Source: Opisthorchis felineus
Lineage: Eukaryota; Platyhelminthes; Trematoda; Opisthorchiida; Opisthorchiidae
Reading direction: 5' to 3'
Assembly: GCA_004794785.1 (NCBI GenBank)
Contig: SJOL01006404.1
Location: 96,779-160,778 of the forward strand
Length of the DNA stretch: 64,000 nucleotides
Shown: one piece after another, positions 50,675 to 63,485 of the stretch
How positions within the stretch are numbered: the first letter of the stretch is position 1
Layout: each line of letters starts with the position of its first letter
Made by a program: the position numbers and the translations under genes
The notes under the pieces: model-generated
Databases searched by the model: none
What the model saw: only the letters and a program-made list of their open reading frames with translations
What the model was told of the DNA's origin: nothing

Positions 50675-53009
50675 CAACCCTGCCAGCAAAACCTATAACG
50701 TTTTGTTCTGTTTCTTCTCACATACTATTCACTGTATGGCAGACTTTTATCAGCAACGAGGCATATTTCCCTTATTTCTATATTTTTACCATGCTGTTTA
50801 ATGATATTTTCGAAAACGCCTCGCTTGTAAATTTAAGGATAGCTGTATTCCTCATAATGACTCTTTTCTATTCCTAAATGAACCTTGTTGGCTTTGAATA
50901 GTGAATTCCGGGAACAACTGTAGGGAAATTTCCGGTTTTTTTGGTATCTGCGACTTACTTTACGTTCACTATGTTTGCAGCAGCATGTCTCCGGAACAAG
51001 TACTATGTCAAACGATCTATCCGGATCCTAACCAAGTGCGACTGTCCGCCCCTGGTAGGGACCATCCCCGAGAGTGTTTGATTCTCAGTACAGACCGGTT
51101 GTATATGGTTCTGTGAAATTTGCTCTTAACTGAAGGATTATGGATACGCTACCTCACATTTTTAGACATGGTCCACTTTTGGGGACTACTTGTACCAAAA
51201 CCACGCCCAAACAGAAGAAAATATCGTCTTCTCGGCTTATGCGAGAAAACAAATCGGTGTTCGGATTCTCTTGCGTGATGAACCTTGCAAGCTTGACGGA
51301 TGTATGTGCAAAACCCAGCATAACAGAGAATCTGAGGGACAAACAAAAATCGTTTCCTTGTTTGGTAACCTCCTTGCAAGGGAAAATGAGTATATTCTTG
51401 AAATGCACTTCCTTGCATACTACTTTGGTTCTAACAGAAGACTCATCTGAACTCCAGGTGAACCTCTTGTTCATGTAAGTCTTCGGATGCACTTACTGCA
51501 AAAAAAAGCCGCCCCGTGTTTCAGTTGTCGCGATATTCTTAGTGTGATGTCCAGACGGTAGCCCAGGACCGGTCTCACCTTTTGGGCGCAATCCTTGAGT
51601 TTTCGGCACCCTTCTGTTCTACATGAGTAGCTTAGTTTCCTGCTATGACCAAGTTAACTTACAGGTGAGTGCAGTTCACGAAATATATACCATTTGTATT
51701 CATGTAGAAACCTATGGACTGCGTCTACCTGGTGAGCCCCAAGAAGGGCAAAAGCGGTTGTGGGATATCGAAGAAATTTCGGCAGTTTTATGAGTGGTGT
51801 GTTCCGTGTAGACAACGAGTCTACTGTGAAATGGATTAGCCTAAACCATAAAACAGCATATCCACTTGATAATCATATCACAAATGAACCTACTTTAAAT
51901 GTCTCATGTAAACCTAGTTTACCAAAATGAATTGAATGGATAAACTGACTTGCATCGCATAGCACCGGTAATCGCCACAATGATGAAATCCTGGTCGGGT
52001 TGAACTCACCTCTTCTTTACTTTTTACTCATAACCGTCTTTTACAAGCCAGCTAGGTCGATTTACATGAATTTGCACCGTAGACCTGTATGGATGGTTTC
52101 TGCTGCTACCACCACTCCGCGAAAATACCCAGCCAACAAGATTTGTGTTAGCCATTAGGAGTCATCAAAAAGACAAAGGCTTGGAATTGTAGTCACCCAA
52201 TCCTTAACGATATCCGGATGTCACAATATCGAACTTTCTTATTATCTGAGAACAGGTGTTTTCAATGGCTCGGCTGAGTTTTGAGTGAACCTGTTGGTCA
52301 ATATTTACTGGTTTTACGCGTTCGCATGTTACTCAGTCATATACGGATGTTCTCTAACACAGGGCTCACCCATGAGGAACCAGAGTTATAATGGCAACCA
52401 TTGGACCCCGGAAACATAAGAGTTGTTGTGGTCGTCTCATGCGACCGCAACGAGCTGGGTGACAAAATCGACCAAAGGTAAACACTACCTGAACGAAATG
52501 ACTTTTTGTCAGGTGCTGCTGTACGGAGAATCTCCTTTGGGAAAAATTTATTTCAGAGACGATAGGACTGTTCTCCACTATTCTTCTCCAAAGAAGACTA
52601 GTGGATTTTAAAAACAATCCGTAGCTTATAAGAGAGCGTAGCCCACAAATTAGCGATTCGACATTCTTGGCAAGTTTCGGTAGTTGACTGTTGTTGACAT
52701 GAAATCAAAACTGTACTTGTCAGCCACTGAAATGCATCACCACCGTTGACCAGAAAAAACTTCGTGGAAAAGAGGAAGTTCTGGAAGCAGAACCGCGAGG
52801 ACCTTCGAGATGAGATCAAAAGATCACCAGCTGGGAATGCTTCGGCTTGCTACTGGATAAGGTGCTCGATTGAACCTCCGAATTTGGAACAGAACATATT
52901 CGAAGGTCTTCGGGGAGACAGGCCTGAATATGGAAAACCCCATGGGTGAAAAGCATTCTAGACTTTTTGGGGAACAACATAGAGTTAACGCCTATTCTCG
53001 TTTTTTAAG
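50675..53009. other. Downstream of gene B, mostly unassigned
   Basis: Includes a possible small exon at 50981-51054 (TTTGCAG acceptor, then MSPEQVLCQTIYPDPNQVRL, then CTG|GTAGGG). A region open in several frames on both strands (51140-51492) shares 51401-51456 with 33362-33415. The dispersed repeat copy lies at 51713. The last few hundred bases may already be the diverged 5' part of the gypsy element. Confidence 0.4.
51713..51792 (+). repeat. Dispersed repeat, copy 2
   Basis: GACTGCGTCTACCTGGTGAG followed by CCCCAAGAAGGGCAAAAGCG corresponds to copy 1 at 14297 over about 80 bases. In one frame both read CLP.E...EGQ.R....EEFSA-like, so the source may have been coding. Confidence 0.65.
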
Positions 53010-54010
53010 TGATCCGGAAAGTAAAGTTCATTACCATTAATCGTGATAATTGTGATTGTGCTTTGCAACTTGGCACTGTTCATGAAGACGTGCCTCCATT
53101 TTCTTCTGATGTACTAGGATGTTCAGCACGAGTTCAGCACGATGTTCAGCATGCGAGTCGCAGATGGCGGCCTTCCCGTAGCATTGCCGGTAAGAAGAGT
53201 TCGAGTAACACTTGGTGAAATGTTCGTATCGGACTGAATAGCCTGACGACGTTGAGTGTAATAAACTAGTGGATGAACCGACAAACTGGATAAATCAAGT
53301 AGCAGTAGTCACGAAAAATTCGGTCAGGTTGCGGTAAAAGATCCACACCTAGCCGTCGGATTGTGCACCACATAGCGGAAATTAGAGATTATACACTATC
53401 AGGCTGTTCACCAAGCGCGATTTATCGTCCACGAGGATGTTTCATCATCGTGTTTGGTACTCGCTTCGGTCGATCTAGAGAGCCATCCCCCCTCCCCCGC
53501 ATATGGGTTTGAAGGTATCTAGCGAGGTATTCCAAAATGGTCCGACTCAAGCACTGGACACACTTTCAGGAGCGATCAATATTCCTCAAGACTTAAGAAT
53601 TGAAAAACATCAAGCAAACTTAGACCACTTTCTTAATCACTGAGTCCAAGGCGGTATTCATCTGTCTATGGTTAAATGGAATAAATGAATGAGCCTGTTA
53701 CTTTCCATGGACATCTGCCAACACCCACTGGTAACCAGCAGATCCGGAGAATATCTGTACAATTCGGAGTATGTCTAATCCATATGCTACCGCAGCCGTC
53801 TTCAGACTAAATCGCGTGGTCATTTATCAGTCATGTTTGCTAAAGTTAGCAAAGTTGATGAAGCCAATTCGCTTTCTGATGCACAACAGTGCACCGTGGG
53901 GTGAAGGACAGCAGAATGCACTCAAGCAGACAAAGGAAGCCGCTACTGATGCACTTGTTTTAGCTGGCCATGATCCAACTCAGCAGCTGATCATTTAGTC
54001 CAACAATAGC
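53010..54010 (+). mobile_element. Decayed Ty3/gypsy-type LTR retrotransposon pol (RT to RNase H connection)
   Basis: Blocks in different plus frames are collinear with gypsy reverse transcriptase. About 53160-53225 gives LPVRRVRVTLGEM, like the [RP]VP..[LV]...V...L..M approach. About 53270-53335 gives EP and NWINQVAVVTK, like EPT[DE]W[VI]N..V.V.K. About 53700-53760 gives VTFHGHLPTPTGNQQIRRIS, like [VI].FLGH.[IL]...G[IV]..DP.K[IV]. In the 53771-54000 frame, LLKLAKLMKP then PWGEGQQNALKQTKEAATDA correspond to YL.KF[LI]..L....PLR and W......AF...K..[LI][TS].AP. The protease, catalytic YVDD block, integrase and LTRs are not recognisable. Stops and frameshifts make it inactive. Confidence 0.75.
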
Positions 54011-57000
54011 CAATCCAGTTTGGAGCGATAGACTGAGAGATTTGTAGTCTATCGAAAACTGTACAGAACTACACACAATTATACAAGTGCTGTTAGTGTT
54101 GTTTGCCCTACACCGCTTAAACATTAATACAAATGGGAGAAGGACGGGAGCGACCACGGACCAGAAACCTCCCATTTTTATCGTCAGAAATTTTTTAAGT
54201 GAAGTACTAAACGTTTTAGAGAATGACTATGAGAACACAAAAGTACGGCTACGAACATCTATATCAATAAGGAAGCCAACCGCTTATCATCAATATGCTT
54301 TCCAGAGCTGACCAGTCAGCAGAGAGCGAGAGTCAAGATTAGCAACCAGGCGTTTCTTTTGATATGGGTTCCGTTCAGGACGAGAAAACTAAAACCGGGA
54401 GAAGCCAACCGAAGAGATCTGGGGTTCACGTGACAAAGAGATGTTAGCTGATCATGGCAACTAGTGGCAGAAGACCTCTTTGAATGTGAGCAAAGCATTC
54501 CCTTGTTGTGATTGGCTACTATAGCGTTTTTTAAGTTGATTCACTTCCATCACTACGGTCATATCACTTGAAACCGCAGTTTGTGCGATATTGAATTCCC
54601 GATATTCTCGTTACGAATAATGGGTCCATCTAGTAAGGAGGTCATTTAGAAACCGATTAAAAATGGCGTTTTTAGCATCGAACAAGCCGTCCTTATTACA
54701 TTCAGTCAAACGGGTCCATAACTCAGATTGCTGGAACAGCTAAACACAACAAGACTGGCACACTGCTGTCCATTATTGCTGGTCCGTTAGCTTCCAAAAC
54801 CTCAACCCAGAAGAGGTTATAAAGCGATTAAATGAGCGATAACTTGCCATATATATATTTACGGCTGTGATACAAAAGCCTTGTCAGAATCCATCCCGTG
54901 AAGAAAGTTCTAGTGGAAAGTGTACCGCAGAAACCAAACGAACAGGTTGCAGGAAATGGATTCTGAGCTTACGACATATAAAATGGATGGAGTCATTAGA
55001 AGAAGGAAGCCAATACGATCGCCTGAGTGCGGAAGAAAAGCGGATCTCCAAGATGACTAAGGGGAACGGACCAGGAACTGAGAATCTTTTCAAAGACCGT
55101 AGAAACAAACTGATGTGTTTCGAACTAGACGGTGGGTGGGTACACTAAACTTTCTACACTTGGTCGGCAAATGACTAATTTTGGGACGCTGGCTCATTAA
55201 CGGCAGCACGTTTTACATCTTTTGTTTGATATTCCCTGGATGTTGAGTGAACCTGTTTATTTCGACAAATATCCCCAGTTGAATGACTGCAGAGAAAATA
55301 AGGAAAGGAGCACCATACTCCGTCGAGAGCCGAATAACAGTGTATGCTTAGGGTGTCCGCACTCAGACATGATTTTGTTATGTTGCTATAGTTTTCGCCT
55401 CGAATATAAGTTTTGTAGCTTAGGGTCACTCAGTTGATAAAACATTGCCTAGGCTTAAGTAGCTCGTCGGTGAGTCCCCTACTGTAAATTCGATGTCTGT
55501 CTACTAGGAGGCAAGCTGTCAACATAAGCGTCTTTCATTTGGTACACTGTCTGATGTACGATGACAACAACCGAGGTTTTGTTGACTGCAGGTATGCTGC
55601 TTCAAACACAATAAAGGAGCTGGTCCATGGAACTTTGGTTTGGCCGGACAAAGAGACCTCTTCTGCCAATCCACCAGTTTTGAAATGCTTATTTTTGTCA
55701 TTATCTTATCATCTATGGAATTATTTGGTGTGGTAGATGCTTAAGGCGACAGTCATTACGACTATCGATTAGGCTATAACAACATTAGGTACATCTCATG
55801 TTGTCTACACAGAAAAATAAAGGGCCTAATAATTTTGGTGTCTGAATGCCTGCTCAACCAATCAACTTAGCCCTATGCCCAATGCGAAATGATGTATAGC
55901 CTGGTTTGCATCTGGCCCAAAGTCCAATCATGCAAAGGTAAACCGCCCTGTCGGTTTTTTCTGGGTGGTTGTTTCGCCTTCCAAGTACGAAGAGCCGTGA
56001 ACTCGAGAACAACGTGGAGATCCGTTGCCAAGTCACCAGTTTTCACTACATACCGTTTGGCGAATTCATCGACTATCCTCTGCGTTGACGTGAGACTCTA
56101 CACCACTGTTGAGGGCTTGCCTCCAAAATATACGGCAAGCCCCTTGAATACCGGCCTCGGATTTCTAATGCCTAGGGCATCGTTACCGCTCTGGAGCACG
56201 CCGTTGCCGACGTGACCACAGCAGACTCAGCGTGTGATGCAGATGTGATGGGGTGTGGGGATGACGCTAACACCGGGCCTTCACCAGTCCTGTCCACGTC
56301 TGAGATTGACAGCACCTTGTAATCGGCTTACCAACTGTGGCATAGCCGTGTGAATACCAATCGGCACAGTGGTGGTGACCGGGGTGAAGAGACGGTACAA
56401 TTCTGGTGCCTTTTTGCTCACGTGATACATGGTATACCAAGCCTTCCAGATGCACATACGTGTTGCTGCCGTCCGGTTCGATTTTGGTCCTGCCTCCAGT
56501 ACTTGATAGGCTCAGAGCTCAGTAACACAATAGCGAGGCAGTCACATCACCAACACAGCACCGGACACGACAACATGAGGATAAGAGAACCGCAGCCTCG
56601 TGTGCGCAACCACCGAAAATTATGTGGCTTTGCAATGTCCATGTTGGTTGGTCATACCGTAGAGTCTAAATGACCGCAGATAATTCATCAACATTCCCTT
56701 TCGTATCAGTGAGGCGTATTCAATTGCACACACATTACACCTAACAAAACTGTCGGCTAACTATCGGTTATTCTTCGGACCATTCTCCATCAGCTATGTT
56801 GTATGCATGTACCAGGTTTGACTGATTAGCTATTTCACAGGTGATTCACAGTCCACACCATTTTGAACAAGTCTCATTTTCCGTAAAAGCTTTGTCAGAG
56901 AGTCCAAAATATCGTGATTCAACATAGTCCTGAAAGAATTTCTGGTTCATATCCATTGTATTGAAATTGACAACATAAATCTCAAGGTGAAATAAACAGT

Positions 57001-57254
57001 AAAAAACCCAGATAAATTCGTCAATCGGACATGAGTAGCCCAGTAGATGATAACGCGCACTTCCGTTTTGGCGACACCGGTTATATTCCCTTAGGATTGT
57101 AGAGACTAACGCAGGTATAAAAAAATACTTTTTACAGTAAGCTAGCCTAGCACTACAACTGAACATCTATCAGGGGCTTTCGGGTCGCAGAGATGCTTGG
57201 TTAAAAAACAGCTGAAATTGCTCAAAACAACGTGCATCTCCATCATACATCAAG
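54011..57254. other. Unassigned, probably repeat-derived
   Basis: Holds a hydrophilic 93-codon plus frame (54867-55148, rich in Lys, Glu and Ser) with no recognised family. A stretch at about 55885-56680 is richer in G+C than its surroundings and open in several frames on both strands. No firm gene is visible. Confidence 0.4.
54867..55148 (+). CDS. Open frame of 93 codons, unknown
   Basis: The frame begins MIQKPCQNPSREESSSGKCT and later has YDRLSAEEKRISKMTKGNG; it is highly charged. No splice sites or poly(A) signal were found that settle whether it is a host exon or retroelement sequence (it follows the gypsy remnant by about 850 bases). Confidence 0.22.
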   Translation: MIQKPCQNPSREESSSGKCTAETKRTGCRKWILSLRHIKWMESLEEGSQYDRLSAEEKRISKMTKGNGPGTENLFKDRRNKLMCFELDGGWVH

Positions 57255-57631
57255 ATTTGCAGGCAAAAGAAATCGTCGTTCGAAGTGGACAACCAAACAT
57301 TTAGTTAAAACAGCGACCTGATACTTTTCAAGTTAGTGTGAATCCGAATCACAGAAACTTGCTTCGGCATCAGTTATAGCATGTTTGAACATGAAAAAAG
57401 CTGCTCCGTTACGACAGTGAAATGATTGGGGATAGAAATGAACGGGCATCTCCTTCAAATTAAGATGAACCAAGAGGTTTACGGACTCAGTAAACGCATT
57501 TCCATGCCTTCCGAGGCCGCAATTTTTCAGTTCCAACTTGTGTTAGCGGTTGTCTTCACGTACATCCAATGCATGCACGGGAATTCGCGCCCGCAGCTCA
57601 TGAGACTGCACTGGCACGTCTATCGATCGCG
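57255..57631 (-). repeat. Unidentified coding-like repeat, inverted copy 1
   Basis: The reverse complement of this stretch matches 63486-63858 over about 375 bases with substitutions and small indels. The minus-strand frame 57333-57536 contains GLGRHGNAFTESVNLLVHLN and FFMFKHAITDAEASFCDSDS. The plus frame of the other copy keeps much of this (FFMF and CDSD-type blocks), so the source probably encoded protein. Family unknown. Confidence 0.72.
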
Positions 57632-60584
57632 CGTCAGGAGAAAACATTTTTCTAGCCCAACAAACAAGGACATACTTCACGTGCATTATTGGGCTGCGGG
57701 TAACCTTTAGTTTGTCTCACTTATTTGTTAAACTATTTATCTTGTTTATCACTTATTTATCTGTGTACGGCTCTGAAAAAAATGTGTTTATTTGGCTTAC
57801 ATGTTGAAATCATGAATGTCTTGTTTTATAAATGACATTTTGTCACAGACATAAGTAATATTAATAATAAGTAGCTTAACGGAAGACTAACTTCACAGGA
57901 TGAGTGCGACTTCCTTCTGAGAAGGGGCCAATCATGGAGACTGTCAATAAATGACCACGTGATGCAGTTTCAGTGACTGAAAGAAGAATGGCGCAATGTC
58001 TTGTCTAAGTGCAGACTAATCACACTGCTGATCAGGTGTTCAATCACTAGCCTTTGGGGAGCTGGCTTGAAACTGTCCGAGTTTCGTAAGCTGCGCACTG
58101 CTGACGCTTCCCAAAAAAGGATGAAACAGCTTTACATTGTTCCCCTGCTTGTCAGCACATATTGGCTTCCCTGACAAGACGAAATCTCAGTTGAAAATGG
58201 TGAAATCTTCTCATATCATCAAGAGACTGTTAACAGTATACACCAAATGCGTCATTTCTTCCGCCGCTCCATGATTGGACTCATATCACTCACAAGTCAT
58301 GACAGAGTTTAAGGTAAAAGATGACAAATGAAACGCAAACAATACAAACACGCTTCACTGCTTAGAGCATACCTGATGGCGATTCCAAGCACAACCTCCG
58401 TTTTAGGCCTATGATGTAACTGTCAAAGTTGAAGACAAAAGATGGATGAACAACGAGTGCACCACTGGGCAGAGCTGTACAAAGTGAACACACGCAGGAA
58501 GGTGCCGCCTGGTCGTGACGCAGACACGGTGAATAGACACCAACCTGTGGAAAAAGGAACCAATGTCTAGGGTACTCGAAGCAGTTGACAAGGCACGCGT
58601 AAAACCGCAGAGACCGCCCGCCTCAGCATATGCGTCCATGTATCTGCGTGTGTCTGCGTGTATGAATGCCCTATTAGCCTAACTGCCACTGTTATCGTAT
58701 CCAGTTGCTCTGTGTTCGCTCAGCGTCCCTAATCTCACAAGGTGGACTTCCACATTCACACCAGATATAAAACATAGGCAGTCAGACTAGCGATGAATTA
58801 CAGGTGATACTTGGTGGTATAGTTTTTTGCAGAATCCATGAGTGGATAGCACCGGTGGAAAAAGCGCAACCTTCAGTAACTTCTTCAAGTTAGAGCATCC
58901 GGGCAAATTTCACAAAACTTTAGTAAGCTTATTGGATAAACTTCTTCCATTGAAAGATCAAATAGAATACAGGATGGAGTAGCAAACTAGCTCCATATAT
59001 TCACAAAGGAAACTACTCATAAGGTCACTGAAAACAGTTCAACACAAATGAGTGTATTTGTCGGAATCTAGCTTCATATAATTATAAACATGACAATAGC
59101 TATGGTTGATTTCTTTGTTGCCCATCCAAACAGGTTGTTCGAATCATTATTGTACATAAATTTCCCTGTACACTCCTTGTACATTGATCGAAATATATGT
59201 CGGGTAATGCTTTCAAACTTTTGAGATTTCTAACAGTAGCTTAATTACACCCAGACATTTAGACGGTTAAAATAACATACAGGAACAGAATGTTGCTTCG
59301 GAATGGTTGACCGATACTGGTAGTGTGATCTTCCGTAATGTTGCACTCACGAAACCCCACAGTTAGGAAAACTGAAGTGAAACATGTGAAGCAAAAGCGA
59401 TTACAGTGCAGTGTAAGGCATCTGAACTATGTAGTCTAGAGCGTGACAAGTCAAACAAACCTCTGGCAACTGCCAGACAATTGGTAGATCCTTCACTGTG
59501 TACAACACTTTCTTTTTTCAATTAGTTGAATACATAATGCGACTAATCATCCGTATGTTTGTTCGATGACCTCTCACAATGACTTTGAACGTTTATCGAA
59601 AACCAACTCCGTTTTTTCTCGGTGAGTTGTGGTGGGACTTTTGCCGGAGGTTACATAAGAGTTCACTCCCGGTTTAATAATATTTTAAGACGGTATGTCA
59701 TGAATACAACCTGGTTTACGTGTCTAGTCTTAGGTCAGTTCTATAGGTAGAAGTTCCACAGTAACTTCAAATGAATTAGTGAGCACAATAGCTAATGAAT
59801 CACACGATGTTGACGTTTAGCTAGACAGTAGTAGGACATGCCATTTGTGTACGGAATTATCCTCGAATGCGATCTTTCAAGCATTTCTTCCTTTGGGCAG
59901 TTTAGAGCATCGGAAAGCGACCAAGGCAAAGGGACTTTTTCGGCTGTGTATAGCTGAGGGTTTGGGTAGCCCCCTAGTTGGTATGGTTCAGACAGAGTCA
60001 GGTCTATCGATCGGCCCGACCTAGTCTGCTAGATGATTTATCTGCCCACATACGTCACATCAGAGCCGGTGACGTTGATGCATCGTGAATGTCCTATTGC
60101 ATTCGGGCTAGCAAACCCGTAATTTTCGGATAGGAATGAGAACATCACGCTGACCGCAAATCAAGATATCTGACAGCAGCTTAAGACAGTGGGACAACTG
60201 AATGGTTTGGAAAGGGTGTGACGGTTTCTCTCGTGTGCCCCTGACTTACTACAAAGATGCATTTTGAGAAATCTGTGAATATTCAACAATAATTAACTAC
60301 TTGTTCCGTCCAGACGGAAAACTTTGGCCTCTTTCGTGGCCGGACTTGTGGTCGAGCCCTAATGCGGCAAAAAAACCCGATCAGTTTATGGACAGTAGTC
60401 GCTCAAGCAATCTGCATTCATCGATGCGGTTTTCAAAGCTGGCCTGCTAGAGTGTACACTGAAGCGTAGATTTTTTACACAGAAAAGTTATCACATTTGT
60501 TTAATAGGTTTCCTTTACCTTGTTACTGAGGGCCAAATTTGGAACGTGGTAATAGTTTGCGATATTGCTGGAATGTAAGCCATG
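57632..60584. other. Unassigned non-coding stretch
   Basis: Only short frames on either strand (the longest about 76 codons, 58409-58639 minus). No recognised domain or structured repeat. Confidence 0.45.
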
Positions 60585-60604
60585 TACCGTGGTAAGCCAC
60601 GGTA
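60585..60604. other. Perfect 8-bp inverted repeat (hairpin)
   Basis: TACCGTGG, loop TAAG, CCACGGTA, followed at once by another CCACGG, so two alternative pairings are possible. No T-run or gene end is nearby; it may be a remnant of a transposon end. Confidence 0.6.
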
Positions 60605-60610
60605 CCACGG

Positions 60611-62207
60611 GTGTTTGATGCCCGCCTGGTTCCCTATTCAGCTTTAGATCCAACTGAGGGTGTCTGGATCCTCGTGAAACAATTCATCAGAAAGAACATC
60701 CGACAAAAATATGTGGAATTCATTTTTCGAGATCCACAGAATGTACCCACACAACGTTATCGGAAGTTGCGTTTCTTGGGACAGACAACTGTAGGTGTAC
60801 ATTCCGTAGCCGCAACTCAATGCTATCTATGAATGGCTGAACTCATACGTTCTGCTTATTCTGGTGCACTAAACGATGAATGCATCTATCTGGAGTCAGA
60901 TAGAAGCAGGTCAGCGTTACTCACAGTGTAGGGTGCGTATTTTTATGAACGGCGTGCACCACGAACATCACCAAGACAAGAATTCGACCCAATCATATGC
61001 CCAGAAATAGTAGTCCGTTAAAGCGCGGCAGCTCCTGGACTTCCCGACCCAGGATTTCATGGTATTAACCTTGCGAAACACCCAGATTATCGTGGTCATT
61101 CTCAAGAGGGTGGACTGATTACTGGTGGACTTCAAGGGTTCGGTAAAATTGTAGACCTTAAACAGCATTCACGAAAAGAGCCAAGGAGCTCATGCTAGCC
61201 GCCAGAGACAGGTAGGTATAATGTTTTTCAGGGAACCCTGTCAAAATTAGCACAGCATAATAGACCAACCAGTTTAATGATACTGGTTCCATTCTTTCGC
61301 TGTGTCACTTCGTTCCTCAGAGTGAGATGTATATGCACGCCAGAAGCACTGCCCCTTCCCGAGTATCTTCAAGGGATAGTGAGACAAACTAATTACCCTC
61401 ATAGATGCCACCCCCTATCTAAAGCCCAAAGCAGTTTTGCTCATTGGCTATCTTACTTACCAAGTCACCTACAGCTGCGGCAAAGACCTACATTGGTGAA
61501 ACTGACATGAGATTCGAGACTCAAGCGATGTGGATCTCGCCCATACGCCTTCTTATAATAAAATACAACACCTCGCTATTAGCACCAAAAGATCTACACG
61601 TAGCTTTGCAAGTACAATGGGTTTATTGAACGGGACGTGTTACCTGGTTCAGACTCTTTGCAGTGCGCTTTCAATGGTCTGTTTGCGCCTCCGTATTGTT
61701 TCACTGGTCTTATGGCTTCAAAGCCCATCCTCTACTTGTGTTATTTTCATTTTACTGTTCCAAACGCTAGAGTGTGGTGATCACAGCATCAGAGGAAACC
61801 AGGAAACCTGTTTTGCTCGACTGGGGCCGAGGCGTCGGGTACTAATAATAATTTCTGTCCCCGTATGTTCTTTTAACTATGACGCTTTTAAAAATTTGGG
61901 AGTTTTGTAGGCACTTCCTGATGCTTATCTTGAATAGCCTACTATTGATCCATCTGAATGTACATAAAAGCTAACAGAATGGTTAAAGCTTATGTCCTGA
62001 TGGCGTTTCATAAAAGGAAAGAAGGAAGCCGAGATACGCAATCGACTATTCAACCACGACCATAGTCATCTTTATACTTCACCACGCAGTCCTACATACT
62101 GTTTTACGTCTCCGTACAAGCACATTATCGAGAATTCTTAGAAAATCTAACCGCACGTCCGAACATGAAAAAGGTACTGAAGGTTGCGCTTTTTTACTAT
62201 TTTGTTG
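60611..62207. other. Unassigned, several open frames without recognised domains
   Basis: Plus frames of 73 (60611-60832), 77 (61277-61510) and 126 codons (61530-61910) occur. The last is Leu/Ser/Cys-rich and shows no domain. These may be decayed retroelement, but no diagnostic motif was found. Confidence 0.35.
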
Positions 62208-62495
62208 CTACGTTAAAATCAAGGCGTCTGTGGCAAAATAAATATCGCCAGATTTTAGCTGCAACTCATCACTTTGTGGCTGCCACTGTTTCATAACGGG
62301 TGTCAATGTGAAAATCCACATTTTAAGGATAGTGCTGTTGAGTGAATAAGACAGTACGCCGGACATGATGACGGTGACGATTTGGAGACTGTTTGGATTC
62401 ACTTTAATGTATAGGTCGACTTGTGTATCGTTGTCAAATATTTTTACGCATTGTTTGTCATCCATCTCCTCAAACACAGAACCACGTCTCGTGAG
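62208..62495 (-). CDS. Minus-strand open frame, possible exon
   Basis: About 96 codons lie between an in-frame TGA (upstream on the minus strand) and TAG. The translation includes VFEEMDDKQCVKIFDNDTQV and later QPQSDELQLKSGDIYFATDA. Composition is protein-like, with alternating hydrophobic and polar stretches. No domain is recognised, and the flanking splice sites are weak (an ACGAG acceptor, no good donor). It could be an exon of a minus-strand gene or part of an unknown repeat. Confidence 0.33.
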   Translation of the reverse strand, partial: LTRRGSVFEEMDDKQCVKIFDNDTQVDLYIKVNPNSLQIVTVIMSGVLSYSLNSTILKMWIFTLTPVMKQWQPQSDELQLKSGDIYFATDALILT

Positions 62496-63485
62496 GGTTG
62501 TTCATTCAAACACGTACAAGGATCTTGAGCAAACCGAAGAAATATCGCGTACCTTGTTTACACTTAAAATTAGTACAGTAAACATTTCAAACCGAATTTT
62601 ACTGTGGCACACATTTGCTCAATCCGTTGTGTCACGTTTCCCTCACCGACGACTTTGATTTAGGACCAGATGCGCCTTGTAGACTATTCGAAAGACGCAT
62701 ACAAAAATCTACCATCAGGCCTCTCAACAAGCAGTTAAGTATACCCTCGTCCGTTGAGGCAAGTAAGCTTACAATTCTGAGTTATGAGAATGCATTACTA
62801 AAGCGTCTCAAAATCATTGAGTTAGGACGGCTATAACTACAGTGCCCTAACCAAATATGACACATACCACTCTTCGTGGAGGATCACCTGTTTGGCGTCG
62901 AACGAGGCATGAAACAACCTACCTGCGATTCAAAGGTTTTTGTATTCGTCGTGCTAATGATCAACCGGCAAATAAGTCTGTGCTTGCACGAGACCAACAG
63001 ATGTCTACTGTAGTGAAACTAAGACCCATGGTTTAATGGATTCCACACCTGCTCTCATTTCTCACATAGCATCAACCGTTTGCTTGTGCGCAATGGATTA
63101 TCAAACAACCCAAATCAGTATGCATCTATAGTGTTTGCTAGAAATCACTTGTGGTGTGCTCTTGCTCTCGTTGGGATAGAAGAAACAATACATGCCAAAT
63201 GGGCGGATTCAGAACTAAAGAAGACAGTCCGCCAGTTGGCCCGTTGAGCGAAACAGTGTGTATAGCTGACTCCTTCGCAATTCAGTAATCCCGGCATGCT
63301 CAATATGGAGTACTCTGCTTAAAGAAAAACAGACAACTGCCTAGCATTGCCGATTCCGTCTGCTGTAGTGTCTAACTCGCCATTCATGTCCCCTTTTGGC
63401 ACCCGGAGCTTGGCCTGACTGTCATCTGACTACCGATTTTGCACTGGTCATATTCCTTGACTGACTGGAAGACAAGCGGCACTTA
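62496..63485. other. Unassigned
   Basis: A 73-codon plus frame at 62615-62836 has no recognised domain. Otherwise nothing is visible. Confidence 0.4.
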
